Source: Microbulbifer bruguierae
Lineage (GTDB): Bacteria; Pseudomonadota; Gammaproteobacteria; Pseudomonadales; Cellvibrionaceae
Reading direction: 5' to 3'
Length of the DNA stretch: 64,000 bases
Assembly: GCF_029869925.1 (NCBI RefSeq)
Contig: NZ_CP118605.1
Coordinates: forward strand, 3,872,001 to 3,936,000
In this document: one piece after another, positions 17,271 through 26,637 of the stretch
Position numbering within the stretch: the stretch's first letter is position 1
Layout of the letters: each line of letters opens with the position of its first letter
Translations under genes and position numbers: made by a program
Notes under the pieces: model-generated
Told to the model about the DNA's origin: nothing
Seen by the model: only the letters and a program-made list of their open reading frames with translations
Databases searched by the model: none

Positions 17271-19994
17271 GTGGTAATAACCTTTGGCCTGAATTGTGAT
17301 AGTGCGCGCGAAACGTCCGCGAGCCTCGATAGTCCCTGGGTCGGAGTGCAGCAGATGCTGTCGTTGCTGGAGGCCCAACTAGGGCTACCGGCAGATCAGG
17401 CCTCATACACCGATCGTTTGGTGCAATACCTTGAATGTCTCGAGCGCGGTCTTGCAGGCAAGCCGTTCTACGCAAAGTCGTTTGAAGTGGCTCCACTGCA
17501 TACCGCAGCGACGCTATTGGAGTGGCGTGACCAACTCTATATGGGGGGCTGGAACGGGCACAGTGTGCCGGGGGCGTCACCGCGCTTGAAAACCCTGATT
17601 GATATCGAAAAGGCAGCGGCCTCGCTGATAGCGGATAACGTTGGCCAGCGCCTTCAGCGGGTAATCTCGGTGCTGACAAGTCAGAACGTGCGGGTGAGCG
17701 AGATCCACCTGCGGGATACGCTGGAACTGCTTCCCCCCCTGTTGCAGCAACTGCTGTGTATCCTTCGCGATCATCATGGTGTGATCCTGAAAGAGGAGGT
17801 GGAACTGACGCCCGCAGCCGATGCAGGCAGTGATCTCGGCAGGCTGCAGCGCCGCCTGATTGAGCCGGAAGCGACTGGACAAATGACGTTAACGGGAGAC
17901 GGCAGTCTGGTAATGATTCAGGCACCGTCGGTGCAGGTGGCGAGCTACAGCCTTGCTCAACTCATCAGTGCCTATCAGGAAATTACGGATACCCTGCCGG
18001 AAACTGCCATTCTGGCTGAGCATAGCGGCAGAGCGATCGATGCCGCCTGTGAAAGCCAGGCCCTTCCGCGCCCCGGTTTCTCCAATCTGTCGCCCTGGCG
18101 GCCCGCCGCGCAGGTACAGCAGCTGGCATTTGAATTGATGTGGGATCCGCTGGACCCCCAGGCACAGTTAGAGTTTCTTACCCACCCCGTAGGGCCTCTG
18201 CCTCGCAAATTGAAAGCGCGGTTGGCGCAAGAGGTTGCTGAACATCCCGGTATTGGTAGCGAGCGCTGGCAGCAGATTATTGCCTCCGCTGTGGAGGCGC
18301 TGGCAGAGGAGAGCCCCGAAAAGGCCGTTCGGCTGCAGGAAAATATTCAGCAGTGGCTGGAGCCGATTCGCTATAACCCTGAAACTGGCATGCCACTGGA
18401 TATCGCCCAAGCGCGCGCAGAGCTGGTGTTTGCCTGGCTGCAACATCGCCATAGCGCTGAAGTGAAGGAAACGGGGCAGGAGCATACGCATTTTGCTCTG
18501 GCCCTGCGCCAGGTCAGCGATCTCATCAACGCCTTGGGCCGCCTGGGTCGGTCAGGAAAAACGAACATCGGTCGCGAAGAACTGCGTTTGTTGATCGGCC
18601 AGTCTCGCGGTGCCGGCATTGACCTGATTGATCGAGCTGCTGAAACCATCGCGCCATCCAACCCGCTGCAGGCACTGGAAACCCCATCAGCAATCTCCGG
18701 TGCGCCCGAACTCGTTGTGTGGATGGGGCTTGCTCCGGTAGCGGACCTCAAACGTGCGCCCTGGTTGCCTGCGGAGGTAAAAGCGCTGGCCGATGCCGGC
18801 GTCGTGCTCTGGTCGCAGGAATGCGAGCTGGCGCTACAGGGCAATCACTGGCTGCGGCCATTGATGCGAGCGAGCAAGCAACTGTTGTTACTGCCGTATG
18901 CGGATTGCGAAGGCCATCACCCGGTACTCGACCTTATCGCCGCAAACTTGAAAGGGGGGCTGGGAAGCCTGGCCCCGCTGGCTGCGACGGAAGTGCTACT
19001 GGGGGCGAAAGCTGTACAGCTTCTCGACGTACCGATCTCTGCCGATGCTTGCCTGATACCCGCACTGCCGCTACCGAAAAAGCAGCGCTGGTGGCAGTTG
19101 CAGGACGTCGAATTGCCCAAGCGGGAGGCGGAATCTTTTACCAGCCTGGATCAGTTTATCAACAGTCCATATCAGTGGGTGTTCCGCTACGGGGCACAGT
19201 TGAAACCCGGTGCCCTGGCGGAACTCCAGGATGAGCGTCGCCTTAAGGGAAATCTGGCGCACATGCTGTTCGAACAGTTTTTTACCGAGCATACGGATAT
19301 TCCTGCGATTGACTGCAGTGCGGTAGAGGACTGGTGCCAGAAATCCCTCTACGCGCTGCTGCCGCTCTCCGGTTCAACCATGCTGTTGCCCGGCCATCGC
19401 GCGGAGCGGGAACGTTTTCTGATGCAGTGTGCGGGTGCGCTTGCGCAATTGTGTGAGCAATTACAGGCGGCAAGTGTTGTTAAGGTGGCGATGGAGTCGC
19501 CCCAGTCTGGTGATTTTATCGGTGGTCAGTTGCGCGGCAGTATCGACCTGCTGGCGACCAATGTGGACGGCCACGAGGCGGTGATTGATATCAAATGGAG
19601 CGGCTATAAATACCGCAAGCAAAGCTGGGAAGAGGGTAACTACTTGCAGCTGGTGACCTACGCGCATCTGCGTCGTCAGATTACCGGCCGGATCCCCGCA
19701 TTGGCGTACTTCACCGTATCGGAGCGCCAGTTACTGAGTAATAGCGTGGAATATTTCCCTAAAGCGCAGTTGGTAGCGGATGTGGATAACTTGGCCATCG
19801 CCGAGTATTGGAAACAACTGGAAGACACCTGGAAATGGCGCCGTGAACAATTGGGTATGGGGCGCGTGGAAGTGACCGTGTCCGGAACCGAGCCTACCGA
19901 GGAGTCTCAACCGGATACCGGCGTGGATATTCCGGAAACCAGCGATACCTTCAACGACTACGCGGCACTCACCGGCTGGGAGGAAAACGCATGA
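17271..19994 (+). CDS. AddB-like PD-(D/E)XK nuclease with degenerate helicase domain
   Basis: A 907-aa protein resembling AddB/RexB, the nuclease subunit of AddAB-type DNA-end resection enzymes. The centre (about 235-340) shows the SF1-derived pattern seen in AddB, with a LPRPGFSNLSPWR segment, DPLDPQAQLEFLTHP and HPGIGSERWQQ. The C-terminal nuclease is at about 620-830, with GSIDLLATN, EAVIDIKWSG and NYLQLVTYAHL, i.e. the D-(x)n-DxK core. No Walker A (GxxxxGKT) is found at the N-terminus, so it probably does not hydrolyse ATP. I chose GTG 17271, since GGAG lies 6 bases upstream; TTG 17265 is too close to the ribosome site. It overlaps the next gene by 4 bases (ATGA), suggesting coupled translation and a two-subunit complex. 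Confidence 0.75.
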   Translation: MVITFGLNCDSARETSASLDSPWVGVQQMLSLLEAQLGLPADQASYTDRLVQYLECLERGLAGKPFYAKSFEVAPLHTAATLLEWRDQLYMGGWNGHSVPGASPRLKTLIDIEKAAASLIADNVGQRLQRVISVLTSQNVRVSEIHLRDTLELLPPLLQQLLCILRDHHGVILKEEVELTPAADAGSDLGRLQRRLIEPEATGQMTLTGDGSLVMIQAPSVQVASYSLAQLISAYQEITDTLPETAILAEHSGRAIDAACESQALPRPGFSNLSPWRPAAQVQQLAFELMWDPLDPQAQLEFLTHPVGPLPRKLKARLAQEVAEHPGIGSERWQQIIASAVEALAEESPEKAVRLQENIQQWLEPIRYNPETGMPLDIAQARAELVFAWLQHRHSAEVKETGQEHTHFALALRQVSDLINALGRLGRSGKTNIGREELRLLIGQSRGAGIDLIDRAAETIAPSNPLQALETPSAISGAPELVVWMGLAPVADLKRAPWLPAEVKALADAGVVLWSQECELALQGNHWLRPLMRASKQLLLLPYADCEGHHPVLDLIAANLKGGLGSLAPLAATEVLLGAKAVQLLDVPISADACLIPALPLPKKQRWWQLQDVELPKREAESFTSLDQFINSPYQWVFRYGAQLKPGALAELQDERRLKGNLAHMLFEQFFTEHTDIPAIDCSAVEDWCQKSLYALLPLSGSTMLLPGHRAERERFLMQCAGALAQLCEQLQAASVVKVAMESPQSGDFIGGQLRGSIDLLATNVDGHEAVIDIKWSGYKYRKQSWEEGNYLQLVTYAHLRRQITGRIPALAYFTVSERQLLSNSVEYFPKAQLVADVDNLAIAEYWKQLEDTWKWRREQLGMGRVEVTVSGTEPTEESQPDTGVDIPETSDTFNDYAALTGWEENA

Positions 19995-22900
19995 GCAGCA
20001 CCATCGCCCCCAACATCGAATTTATCAGTGCCGGTGCCGGTAGTGGTAAAACCTACACCCTGACCAAGCGCATGGGCGAATTGTTGTCAGGTAACGTCGT
20101 GCAACCACGCGGGGTAATGGCGACCACCTTCACCAAAATGGCGGCCAGTGAGCTGAAGGAGCGAGTGCGCCAGAGTCTGCTGGAGAGCGGCAACAACGCC
20201 ACCGCCAACGCCATGGGGCAGGCGATGATCGGCACCGTCAATAGCGTGTGCGGCGCGCTGGTGGAGCGCTTCGCGTTTGAAGCCGGCTTATCTCCTAAGC
20301 AGACTGTGATTGAAGAAGAGGGCGCGGCACAGCTGTTCAACCAGGCACTGGATGAAACACTGGAAACTGATATTCGCATCATCGGAAAGATGCACGCGTT
20401 GTCTGATCGGCTGGGACTGGTCGACAGCAAAACCAACCAGCCGCTATGGCGCGGGGAAATTCAGAAAATTGTCGATGCGGCGCGCAGCAATAACCTGGGA
20501 CCGGAGGACTTACGTGCGGCCATCGACAACAGTCGGGACTCGCTATTCTCATATTTTCCCCCTCCCACAAAGCGGAATCTGGATAATGAACTGCTTGATG
20601 CGATTGATAGCGCGACCAGTCAATTTAATCCCACGGTAGATAAAACCAAAGGCTCCAAGAAATACTTTGCCGACCTCGAAATTATCCACAGGTCGCTGGC
20701 CGAAGGCCGTTTGAGTTGGCCTGGCTGGTTACGCTTGTCCAAAGACCTACCGACGGCGAAAAGCCGCCCGTTGGCAGAATCTGTGCAGATGATCGCCAGC
20801 GATTACGACAAGCACCCACGATTGCGGGAAGACATCGGCGAGTTTATCCATCAGATATACACCATCGCCGCCGACAGCCTGGACACCTATCGCCGGCTTA
20901 AAACCCGCCTGGGGGTGGTGGACTTCGTTGATCAGGAGCAGTGCCTGCTGCAAATTCTCGAGCTCCCCGAGGTGACCGACGCTCTGCGTCAGGAGCTGCA
21001 GTTACTGATGGTGGATGAATTTCAGGACACTTCACCCATCCAGCTAGCCATCTTTATCAAGCTCTCCGAACTGGCGGACAGGGCGATCTGGGTAGGGGAT
21101 ATCAAGCAGTCGATCTATGGCTTCCGCGGCTCAGATCCTTCCCTGATGCTCACGGTTATCGATCACCTGAAAAATCAGGGCGCTACCATCGATGTGCTGG
21201 GTAAAAGCTGGCGCTCGCGCCCGGAGCTGGTCGAATACATCAATGGACTGTTTGTACCGGCCTTCGCCAATACCATTCCTGAGCAGCAGGTCGCGCTGGA
21301 GCCCGCGCACCAGCCGCAGCTGAAAACACCTGCGGTCGAACACTGGCAACTGGAAGGCAGCAATAAAAAGAATCAATACAGTGCACTGGCCGCCGCGGTA
21401 CAAAAATTGGTGGAATCCGGTCAGCAAGTTCTCGATAGTCGTACCGGTGATCCTCGCGCGGTGACTTATGGCGATATCGCCATTCTCGCGCGCAGCAATA
21501 GCAACCTCGCCAGTATGGCGCAGGAGCTGAGCGCATTTGGCATTCCCGTCAGCCTCAGTCGCGCTGGTCTCATGGCAACACCGGAAGCGGTATTTGCGGT
21601 GGCCTGCCTGCGCCGGCTCGCCAACCCGGCCGATACCCTGGCAAGCGCTGAGATTCGGGCCATGAGCCAAGGCGAGGCAGTAGAGGAGTGGCTGGCGGAT
21701 AGGATCAACAGGGTACAAAGCGACGAGGGCTTGCACGAGTGGGGTGAGGATACCGTACCCGCCCTGGCGGCCATTGCCGAACAGCGCCAGCGCCTGCTCT
21801 ACCTCTCGCCGGTGGAAGCATTGGAACAGGTGCTGCTGGTGACCGACGCCAGAGCGCTCGCTACCCGCTGGAGCAAAACGCTGCTGCACGCAGAGCTGCG
21901 CCTGAAAAACCTGGAAGCATTGCTGGCACTGTCGGAAAACTATCTTGACCACTGTCAGACCCAGAACCGGGCCGCCACCGTGCCCGGATTGATCCTCTGG
22001 TTTCAGCAACTGCAAAAAAACGAGCAAGACAACCAGGCAACGCCGGATAAAGGCGCGGTAACCCTGCTCACCCATCACCGCGCCAAAGGCCTGGAGTGGC
22101 CCGTGGTCATCGCCAGCGACCTCAGTGCGCCGGTACGCCCGCGTATCTGGGGCCTGCGGGTACAGCCGAATGCAGCGGGTTTTGACTTTAATGCGCCGCT
22201 GGCGGGGCGTAGCCTCTGCTACTGGCCAAGCTTCTTTGGTGGCCAGTCCAAAGACGTTTCGCTCAAGGCAACTGTCGAAAGTGGCGCGGACGGCAAACAG
22301 GCCTTGGCCGATGCAACCGAGGAAGACAAGCGCCTGCTCTACGTTTCCCTGACACGTGCGAGAGATCACCTTGTTCTGGTCAGTACACAAAAAAGCCCCA
22401 CCAAATCGGACTATGGCTATTGGTGGGACTGCGTCGATACCCGTTTACTGCTGCCGGAATCCGATTCCGTGACCCTGCCAAAAGGCAAGACAGTGGCGAC
22501 TAAGTTTGCGTCTCAACCAGAGGCAGAGAGTCCTTTCATACCCACACAGGAGCCGCTCCACTGGCTGGGCGCTGGCCGGAAGGTGCAAACTGCGACCTAT
22601 TTTCCCCGTTACCTGACGCCTTCCGCCGCAGAACCCCTGGCGCAGGCGAGCATCGGTGACAGCCTGCAAATCGGCGAGCGTATTGCCCTGCACAATGGCC
22701 CGGATATCACCCGCCTAGGTGAAGCCGTACACGCGGTCATCGCATCAGCGGTTACCTGTGGTGCGACCTCCGTCGAAATGACTGAGCGTGTACTGGCCGA
22801 TTACGGCATGCGTGAATTCATCACCGTACCGGAAGTCGATGCGATGGTAGCGAAATTCCTCGCGCGCATTCAGGAGCAGTTCCAACCCGAGCAGTGTTGG

Positions 22901-23191
22901 GCCGAGGTGCCAATCCAGTACACCAATAGCGATGGCCAGCAACTGCAGGGCTTTATCGACCTGCTGCTGGAAACGGAACAAGGTTGGATCGTAATTGACC
23001 ACAAGAGCTCCCCCCGCGCTCGCAGCGAGTGGGAGCCTGAGGCTTTGAAGTATTCCGGTCAGCTGGATGTTTACCGACAGGCACTCTTGGCAGCCACCGA
23101 GAAACCAGTGCTCGGCTGCTGGATTCACTTCGCAATCACTGGCGGGTTGGTAGAGGTCAAGCTGCCGCAAGCCGCTAAAGCGACGATGTGA
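19991..23191 (+). CDS. AddA-like UvrD-family helicase with C-terminal nuclease
   Basis: A 1066-aa superfamily 1 helicase-nuclease, similar in plan to AddA. Walker A GAGSGKTYTLTKR is at residues 15-27, TTFTKMAASELKERV (motif Ia) at 45-60, VDEFQDTSPIQLAI (Walker B) at 340, LLTHHRAKGLEWPVV (motif V) near 690, and RLLYVSLTRARDHLVL (motif VI) near 780. A RecB-type nuclease closes the protein, with GFIDLLLETEQGWIVIDHKSS (Asp and Asp-His-Lys) near 985-1005 and a downstream YSGQLDVYRQAL helix. It overlaps the AddB-like gene by 4 bases. Together they should form an ATP-dependent double-strand-DNA end nuclease. Whether it serves repair or phage defence is not shown; the WYL regulator and neighbours favour defence. 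Confidence 0.85.
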   Translation: MSSTIAPNIEFISAGAGSGKTYTLTKRMGELLSGNVVQPRGVMATTFTKMAASELKERVRQSLLESGNNATANAMGQAMIGTVNSVCGALVERFAFEAGLSPKQTVIEEEGAAQLFNQALDETLETDIRIIGKMHALSDRLGLVDSKTNQPLWRGEIQKIVDAARSNNLGPEDLRAAIDNSRDSLFSYFPPPTKRNLDNELLDAIDSATSQFNPTVDKTKGSKKYFADLEIIHRSLAEGRLSWPGWLRLSKDLPTAKSRPLAESVQMIASDYDKHPRLREDIGEFIHQIYTIAADSLDTYRRLKTRLGVVDFVDQEQCLLQILELPEVTDALRQELQLLMVDEFQDTSPIQLAIFIKLSELADRAIWVGDIKQSIYGFRGSDPSLMLTVIDHLKNQGATIDVLGKSWRSRPELVEYINGLFVPAFANTIPEQQVALEPAHQPQLKTPAVEHWQLEGSNKKNQYSALAAAVQKLVESGQQVLDSRTGDPRAVTYGDIAILARSNSNLASMAQELSAFGIPVSLSRAGLMATPEAVFAVACLRRLANPADTLASAEIRAMSQGEAVEEWLADRINRVQSDEGLHEWGEDTVPALAAIAEQRQRLLYLSPVEALEQVLLVTDARALATRWSKTLLHAELRLKNLEALLALSENYLDHCQTQNRAATVPGLILWFQQLQKNEQDNQATPDKGAVTLLTHHRAKGLEWPVVIASDLSAPVRPRIWGLRVQPNAAGFDFNAPLAGRSLCYWPSFFGGQSKDVSLKATVESGADGKQALADATEEDKRLLYVSLTRARDHLVLVSTQKSPTKSDYGYWWDCVDTRLLLPESDSVTLPKGKTVATKFASQPEAESPFIPTQEPLHWLGAGRKVQTATYFPRYLTPSAAEPLAQASIGDSLQIGERIALHNGPDITRLGEAVHAVIASAVTCGATSVEMTERVLADYGMREFITVPEVDAMVAKFLARIQEQFQPEQCWAEVPIQYTNSDGQQLQGFIDLLLETEQGWIVIDHKSSPRARSEWEPEALKYSGQLDVYRQALLAATEKPVLGCWIHFAITGGLVEVKLPQAAKATM

Positions 23192-23359
23192 TCGCCTTGC
23201 ATGACACATCACCGCATGCATGTAGAAATACATGACAACCGCACTCAAGTTCGGTAGCTTGTTTGCCCGGGTTTGTGATGCAGTTCGCGCTTTCGCCGCG
23301 CATGTAGCCACCTCAATAATTGAATAAAAATCACCCAAACAGGAAGCCTTCACGCAATC

Positions 23360-23812
23360 ATGGAATTCGCGCAATTACTGAAAGACTTTGGTGTCGATGA
23401 CGTTTCGGAATTGGAAGCAACGTCACTTGCCTTTGTTCACGAAATCGCCAACACCCTGTTCGAGCCCGGTACGCCGTTTGATGAAAAACTTTCGGACCTG
23501 CGAAATATACCGGAGGTATCGGAAAGCATGCTTACCTGCAAGCTGCGCCTGCTGCCGGGAAAAACCCGCAGAGAGGGGCTGCAATACCTTATGCAGCAAT
23601 GGTATCTCTGGCTCATGTATGAAAAACCGCGCTATGAAGGCATCCAACGCAGCGAAAGCGCCTTTGGCACAGAAGTGAAAATATTTGTTATCGGGCAGGG
23701 ATCTGGCTGCTCCTTTACCTTCACTATCGTCGACCACGTCGCAGAAGAGGCAGTGGACGATTTTATCGGTGGCTATGGTGCCATCGACAATCCAGCGAAG
23801 TTTAAGATCTGA
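23360..23812 (+). CDS. Unknown 150-aa soluble protein
   Basis: A small protein without signal peptide or membrane segment and not recognised as any family. The N-terminal half is acidic and helical (DFGVDDVSELEATSLAFVHE); a Trp/Tyr-rich stretch (MQQWYLWLMYEKP) sits near residue 80; the end is beta-rich with a GQGSGCSFTFTIVD segment. The ribosome site AGGAAG is about 13 bases before the ATG. It lies 168 bases after the helicase gene, and a membrane-protein gene follows 21 bases later. It may be an accessory component of the region. Confidence 0.55.
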   Translation: MEFAQLLKDFGVDDVSELEATSLAFVHEIANTLFEPGTPFDEKLSDLRNIPEVSESMLTCKLRLLPGKTRREGLQYLMQQWYLWLMYEKPRYEGIQRSESAFGTEVKIFVIGQGSGCSFTFTIVDHVAEEAVDDFIGGYGAIDNPAKFKI

Positions 23813-23833
23813 CCATCCTGAGAGATTTACACC

Positions 23834-24058
23834 GTGACATTTATTTACATTGCTCTCGCCATTCTCTGGCTGACCGTAGGCATCCTCGCCATTCGCAATA
23901 CCGAAGATTTTGATGGCATTACCTGCCTGGATGAAACGCCATTAATCTGGCGCTTAATCATTATTTTATTTGGCCCCGTAATCTTTTTAATTTACGAACG
24001 ACACCTGTTTTACGCAAAGGCCGAACCCGCCGACGAGCATTTGAACATCAAGCGATAA
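23834..24058 (+). CDS. Small unknown membrane protein, two helices
   Basis: A 74-aa protein starting at GTG 23834 (GAGAG upstream). Residues 3-20 and about 38-57 are strongly hydrophobic; between them is an acidic loop (NTEDFDGITCLDETP), and the tail is charged. It is placed between the 150-aa gene and the phosphatase gene, 14 bases before the latter, so probably cotranscribed. No family was recognised. Confidence 0.55.
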   Translation: MTFIYIALAILWLTVGILAIRNTEDFDGITCLDETPLIWRLIIILFGPVIFLIYERHLFYAKAEPADEHLNIKR

Positions 24059-24072
24059 GGAAAATAACAAGA

Positions 24073-25014
24073 ATGGCAAGTAACAAGTACGACATTATCG
24101 GCGATATCCACGGCCACGCTGATGCGTTGATCGAACTGCTGGAAAAGCTCGGCTATTCAGAAACTGAAACCGGCTATGCCCACTCCGAGCGCAAGGTGTT
24201 GTTCCTGGGCGACTTTATCGACCGAGGCGAACAGCTCGCCCAGCACCGCAAGCTGCTGAACATCGTCATGAAAATGGTCAGAAATGGCCACGCCAAGGCT
24301 ATTATGGGCAATCACGAATTCAATGCGCTTGCCTATCACACTCACGTAAATGGCCAGCCACTGCGTCCACATATCGAAAAAAACACCAAACAGCATCAAG
24401 CGTTTCTCAACGAATACGACAACGACCCGGAAGCCCGGGCCGAGGTGCTGGACTTCTTCTACACCCTGCCCATGTGGCTGGATCTTGGCGACCTGCGCGC
24501 AGTGCATGCCTGTTGGGATGCAAGCCTGATTGAACGGCTCGAAGACAAAATCAACGGCGCATACCTGACTCCCGAATTGATGGAGGAGGCCACCACCAAA
24601 GGAACAGACCTGTATTTGGCCGTAGAAACCCTCCTCAAAGGTGTGGAAGTACCACTGCCGAACGGCGTGACGTTCAAAGACAAAAGCGGTCACCCGCGCA
24701 GAGAGGTGCGGGTACAGTGGTGGAACCCCGCTGCCACCAGCTTGGGCGAGATCGCGCTGCCCCTGGGCGTGGATATCGGCGAGGCCGCCAATTTGCCGGT
24801 AGAGCAGGGTATTCCCTACTATCCCGAACACAGCGCCCCCTGCTTTATCGGCCACTACTGGCTGAAAGGTACTCCCGCACCCCAGGCCACCAATGTGGCC
24901 TGCCTGGACTATTCGGTCGCCGCGAGCGAGGGGGAACGTCAACTGGTCGCCTACCGTTTCAACGGTGAGCAAACCCTGAGCAAAGACAACTACGTGTCCG
25001 TGCGTCCCACGTAA
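24073..25014 (+). CDS. Calcineurin-like phosphoesterase, ApaH/PrpE type
   Basis: A metallophosphatase of the PPP/ApaH-like group. The three signature blocks are near the N-terminus: GDIHGH (residues about 10-15), GDFIDRG (about 48-54) and GNHEF (about 80-84); together with later His residues they bind two metal ions. Homologues hydrolyse diadenosine tetraphosphate or protein phosphate. The length (313 aa) is somewhat longer than PrpE, with an insertion around 180-240. It lies 33 bases before hsdM and reads in the same direction, so it may be expressed with the type I system. Its substrate cannot be inferred from sequence. Confidence 0.8.
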   Translation: MASNKYDIIGDIHGHADALIELLEKLGYSETETGYAHSERKVLFLGDFIDRGEQLAQHRKLLNIVMKMVRNGHAKAIMGNHEFNALAYHTHVNGQPLRPHIEKNTKQHQAFLNEYDNDPEARAEVLDFFYTLPMWLDLGDLRAVHACWDASLIERLEDKINGAYLTPELMEEATTKGTDLYLAVETLLKGVEVPLPNGVTFKDKSGHPRREVRVQWWNPAATSLGEIALPLGVDIGEAANLPVEQGIPYYPEHSAPCFIGHYWLKGTPAPQATNVACLDYSVAASEGERQLVAYRFNGEQTLSKDNYVSVRPT

Positions 25015-25047
25015 CGCACGACAGCAAAAACCGAGGTAACCGCCACC

Positions 25048-26637
25048 ATGGCCGGAAAAGCAAAAACTGAGAAGAAAGCGCAGGGAGAAAACACCCTCGC
25101 CAATATCGAGAAAACCCTGTGGGCCGCCGCCGACAAGCTGCGCGCCAATATGGATGCCGCCGAGTACAAACACGTGGTGCTCGGCCTGATCTTCCTCAAA
25201 TACATCTCCGACAGCTTCGACGAGTTCCGCCGCGAGCTCACCCAGCGGATTCAGGACCCCAAAGATGAACTCTACTGGGAAGATGCCAGCGCAGAGGATA
25301 TCGAAGGCGAACTGGAGGACCTCGATCACTACCTGGCCGCCAACGTATTCTGGGTGCCCGCAGAATCCCGCTGGGGCGCCATTCAGTCCCGCGCCCGCGA
25401 GGCGGATATCGGCCGCACCATCGACAACGCCATGGCCGCAATCGAAAAGGAGAATTCCAGCCTCAAGGGCATCCTCAATCGCGAATACGGCCGCGAGCGT
25501 ATGAAACAGGTGCGTTTGGGCGAGCTGATCGACCTCATCGCCACCATCGGCTTCAACGACACCGAGCACCGGGCCAAAGACGTGCTCGGCCATGTGTACG
25601 AATACTTTCTCGGCCAGTTCGCCAGTGCCGAGGGCAAGAAGGGCGGCCAGTTCTATACCCCCAAGTCCATCGTCAGCCTGATGGTGGAAATGCTCGAACC
25701 CTACAAGGGCCGCGTGTTCGACCCGGCCATGGGCTCCGGCGGCTTCTTTGTGTCCTCGGAGAAATTTATCGAATCCCACGGCGGCAAGCTGGGGGATATC
25801 TCCATCTACGGCCAGGAGTCCAACCCCACCACCTGGCGGCTGGCGGCCATGAACATGGCCATCCGCGGCATGGATTTCAACTTCGGCAAAGAGCCCGCCG
25901 ACAGCTTTCACAACAACCAGCACCCGGACCTGCGCGCCGACTATGTGATGGCCAACCCCCCGTTCAATATCTCCGACTGGGGCGGCGACCAGTTGCAGGG
26001 CGACAAGCGCTGGCAGTTCGGCACGCCGCCCGCGGGCAACGCCAACTTCGCCTGGGTACAGCATATGCTGCACCACCTGGCGCCCAACGGCCGCGCCGGT
26101 ATCGTGCTTGCCAACGGCTCCATGAGTTCCAATACCAATAACGAGGGCACCATCCGCAAAGCGCTGGTGGAGGCAGACCTGGTGGAGTGCATGGTGGCGC
26201 TGCCGGGCCAGCTGTTCACCAACACCCAGATCCCCGCCTGTATCTGGTTCCTCGCCCGCAACAAACCGCGTAAGGGCGAAGTGTTGTTTATCGACGCGCG
26301 TAACAAGGGGCAAATGGCCAGCCGCGTGCTCAAGACCTTTTCCGATGACGATATCACCGCGATCGCCGAGGTGTACCACCAGTGGCGCAATGGCGATGAG
26401 GCCTATGTGGATGTGCCCGGCTTTGTGAAACGCGCGACGGTGGAAGAGATTCGCGGGCACGAGCATGTGCTTACGCCGGGGCGCTATGTGGGGGCTGCGG
26501 ATGAGGAGGATGATGGGGTGCCGTTTGCAGAAAAGATGGCTACATTGACCTCAAGACTGAAGAAGCAATTTTCCGATAGCACGTTGCTTCAGCGAGAAAT
26601 AGAGGAAAAACTTGAGGGGCTAGGTTATGAGCTGTGA
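25048..26637 (+). CDS. hsdM: Type I restriction-modification methyltransferase subunit
   Basis: The N6-adenine methyltransferase subunit of a type I system. The helical HsdM N-terminal domain covers about 15-150. The catalytic domain has the SAM motif [11 protein letters not shown] near residue 223 and the catalytic NPPF motif ([11 protein letters not shown]) near 301. The length (529 aa) is typical. The ATG is preceded by GAGG. The stop overlaps the hsdS start by 11 bases, so the two subunits are translationally coupled. GC content is high, like the host housekeeping genes. Confidence 0.95.
   Translation: MAGKAKTEKKAQGENTLANIEKTLWAAADKLRANMDAAEYKHVVLGLIFLKYISDSFDEFRRELTQRIQDPKDELYWEDASAEDIEGELEDLDHYLAANVFWVPAESRWGAIQSRAREADIGRTIDNAMAAIEKENSSLKGILNREYGRERMKQVRLGELIDLIATIGFNDTEHRAKDVLGHVYEYFLGQFASAEGKKGGQFYTPKSIVSLMVEMLEPYKGRVFDPAMGSGGFFVSSEKFIESHGGKLGDISIYGQESNPTTWRLAAMNMAIRGMDFNFGKEPADSFHNNQHPDLRADYVMANPPFNISDWGGDQLQGDKRWQFGTPPAGNANFAWVQHMLHHLAPNGRAGIVLANGSMSSNTNNEGTIRKALVEADLVECMVALPGQLFTNTQIPACIWFLARNKPRKGEVLFIDARNKGQMASRVLKTFSDDDITAIAEVYHQWRNGDEAYVDVPGFVKRATVEEIRGHEHVLTPGRYVGAADEEDDGVPFAEKMATLTSRLKKQFSDSTLLQREIEEKLEGLGYEL

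Noticed and set aside
24157..26466. A 769-codon open frame on the minus strand opposite the phosphatase and hsdM genes
   Set aside because: It runs antiparallel to two genes with clear motifs. Long antisense frames of this kind arise from GC-rich third positions; its translation shows no known domain.
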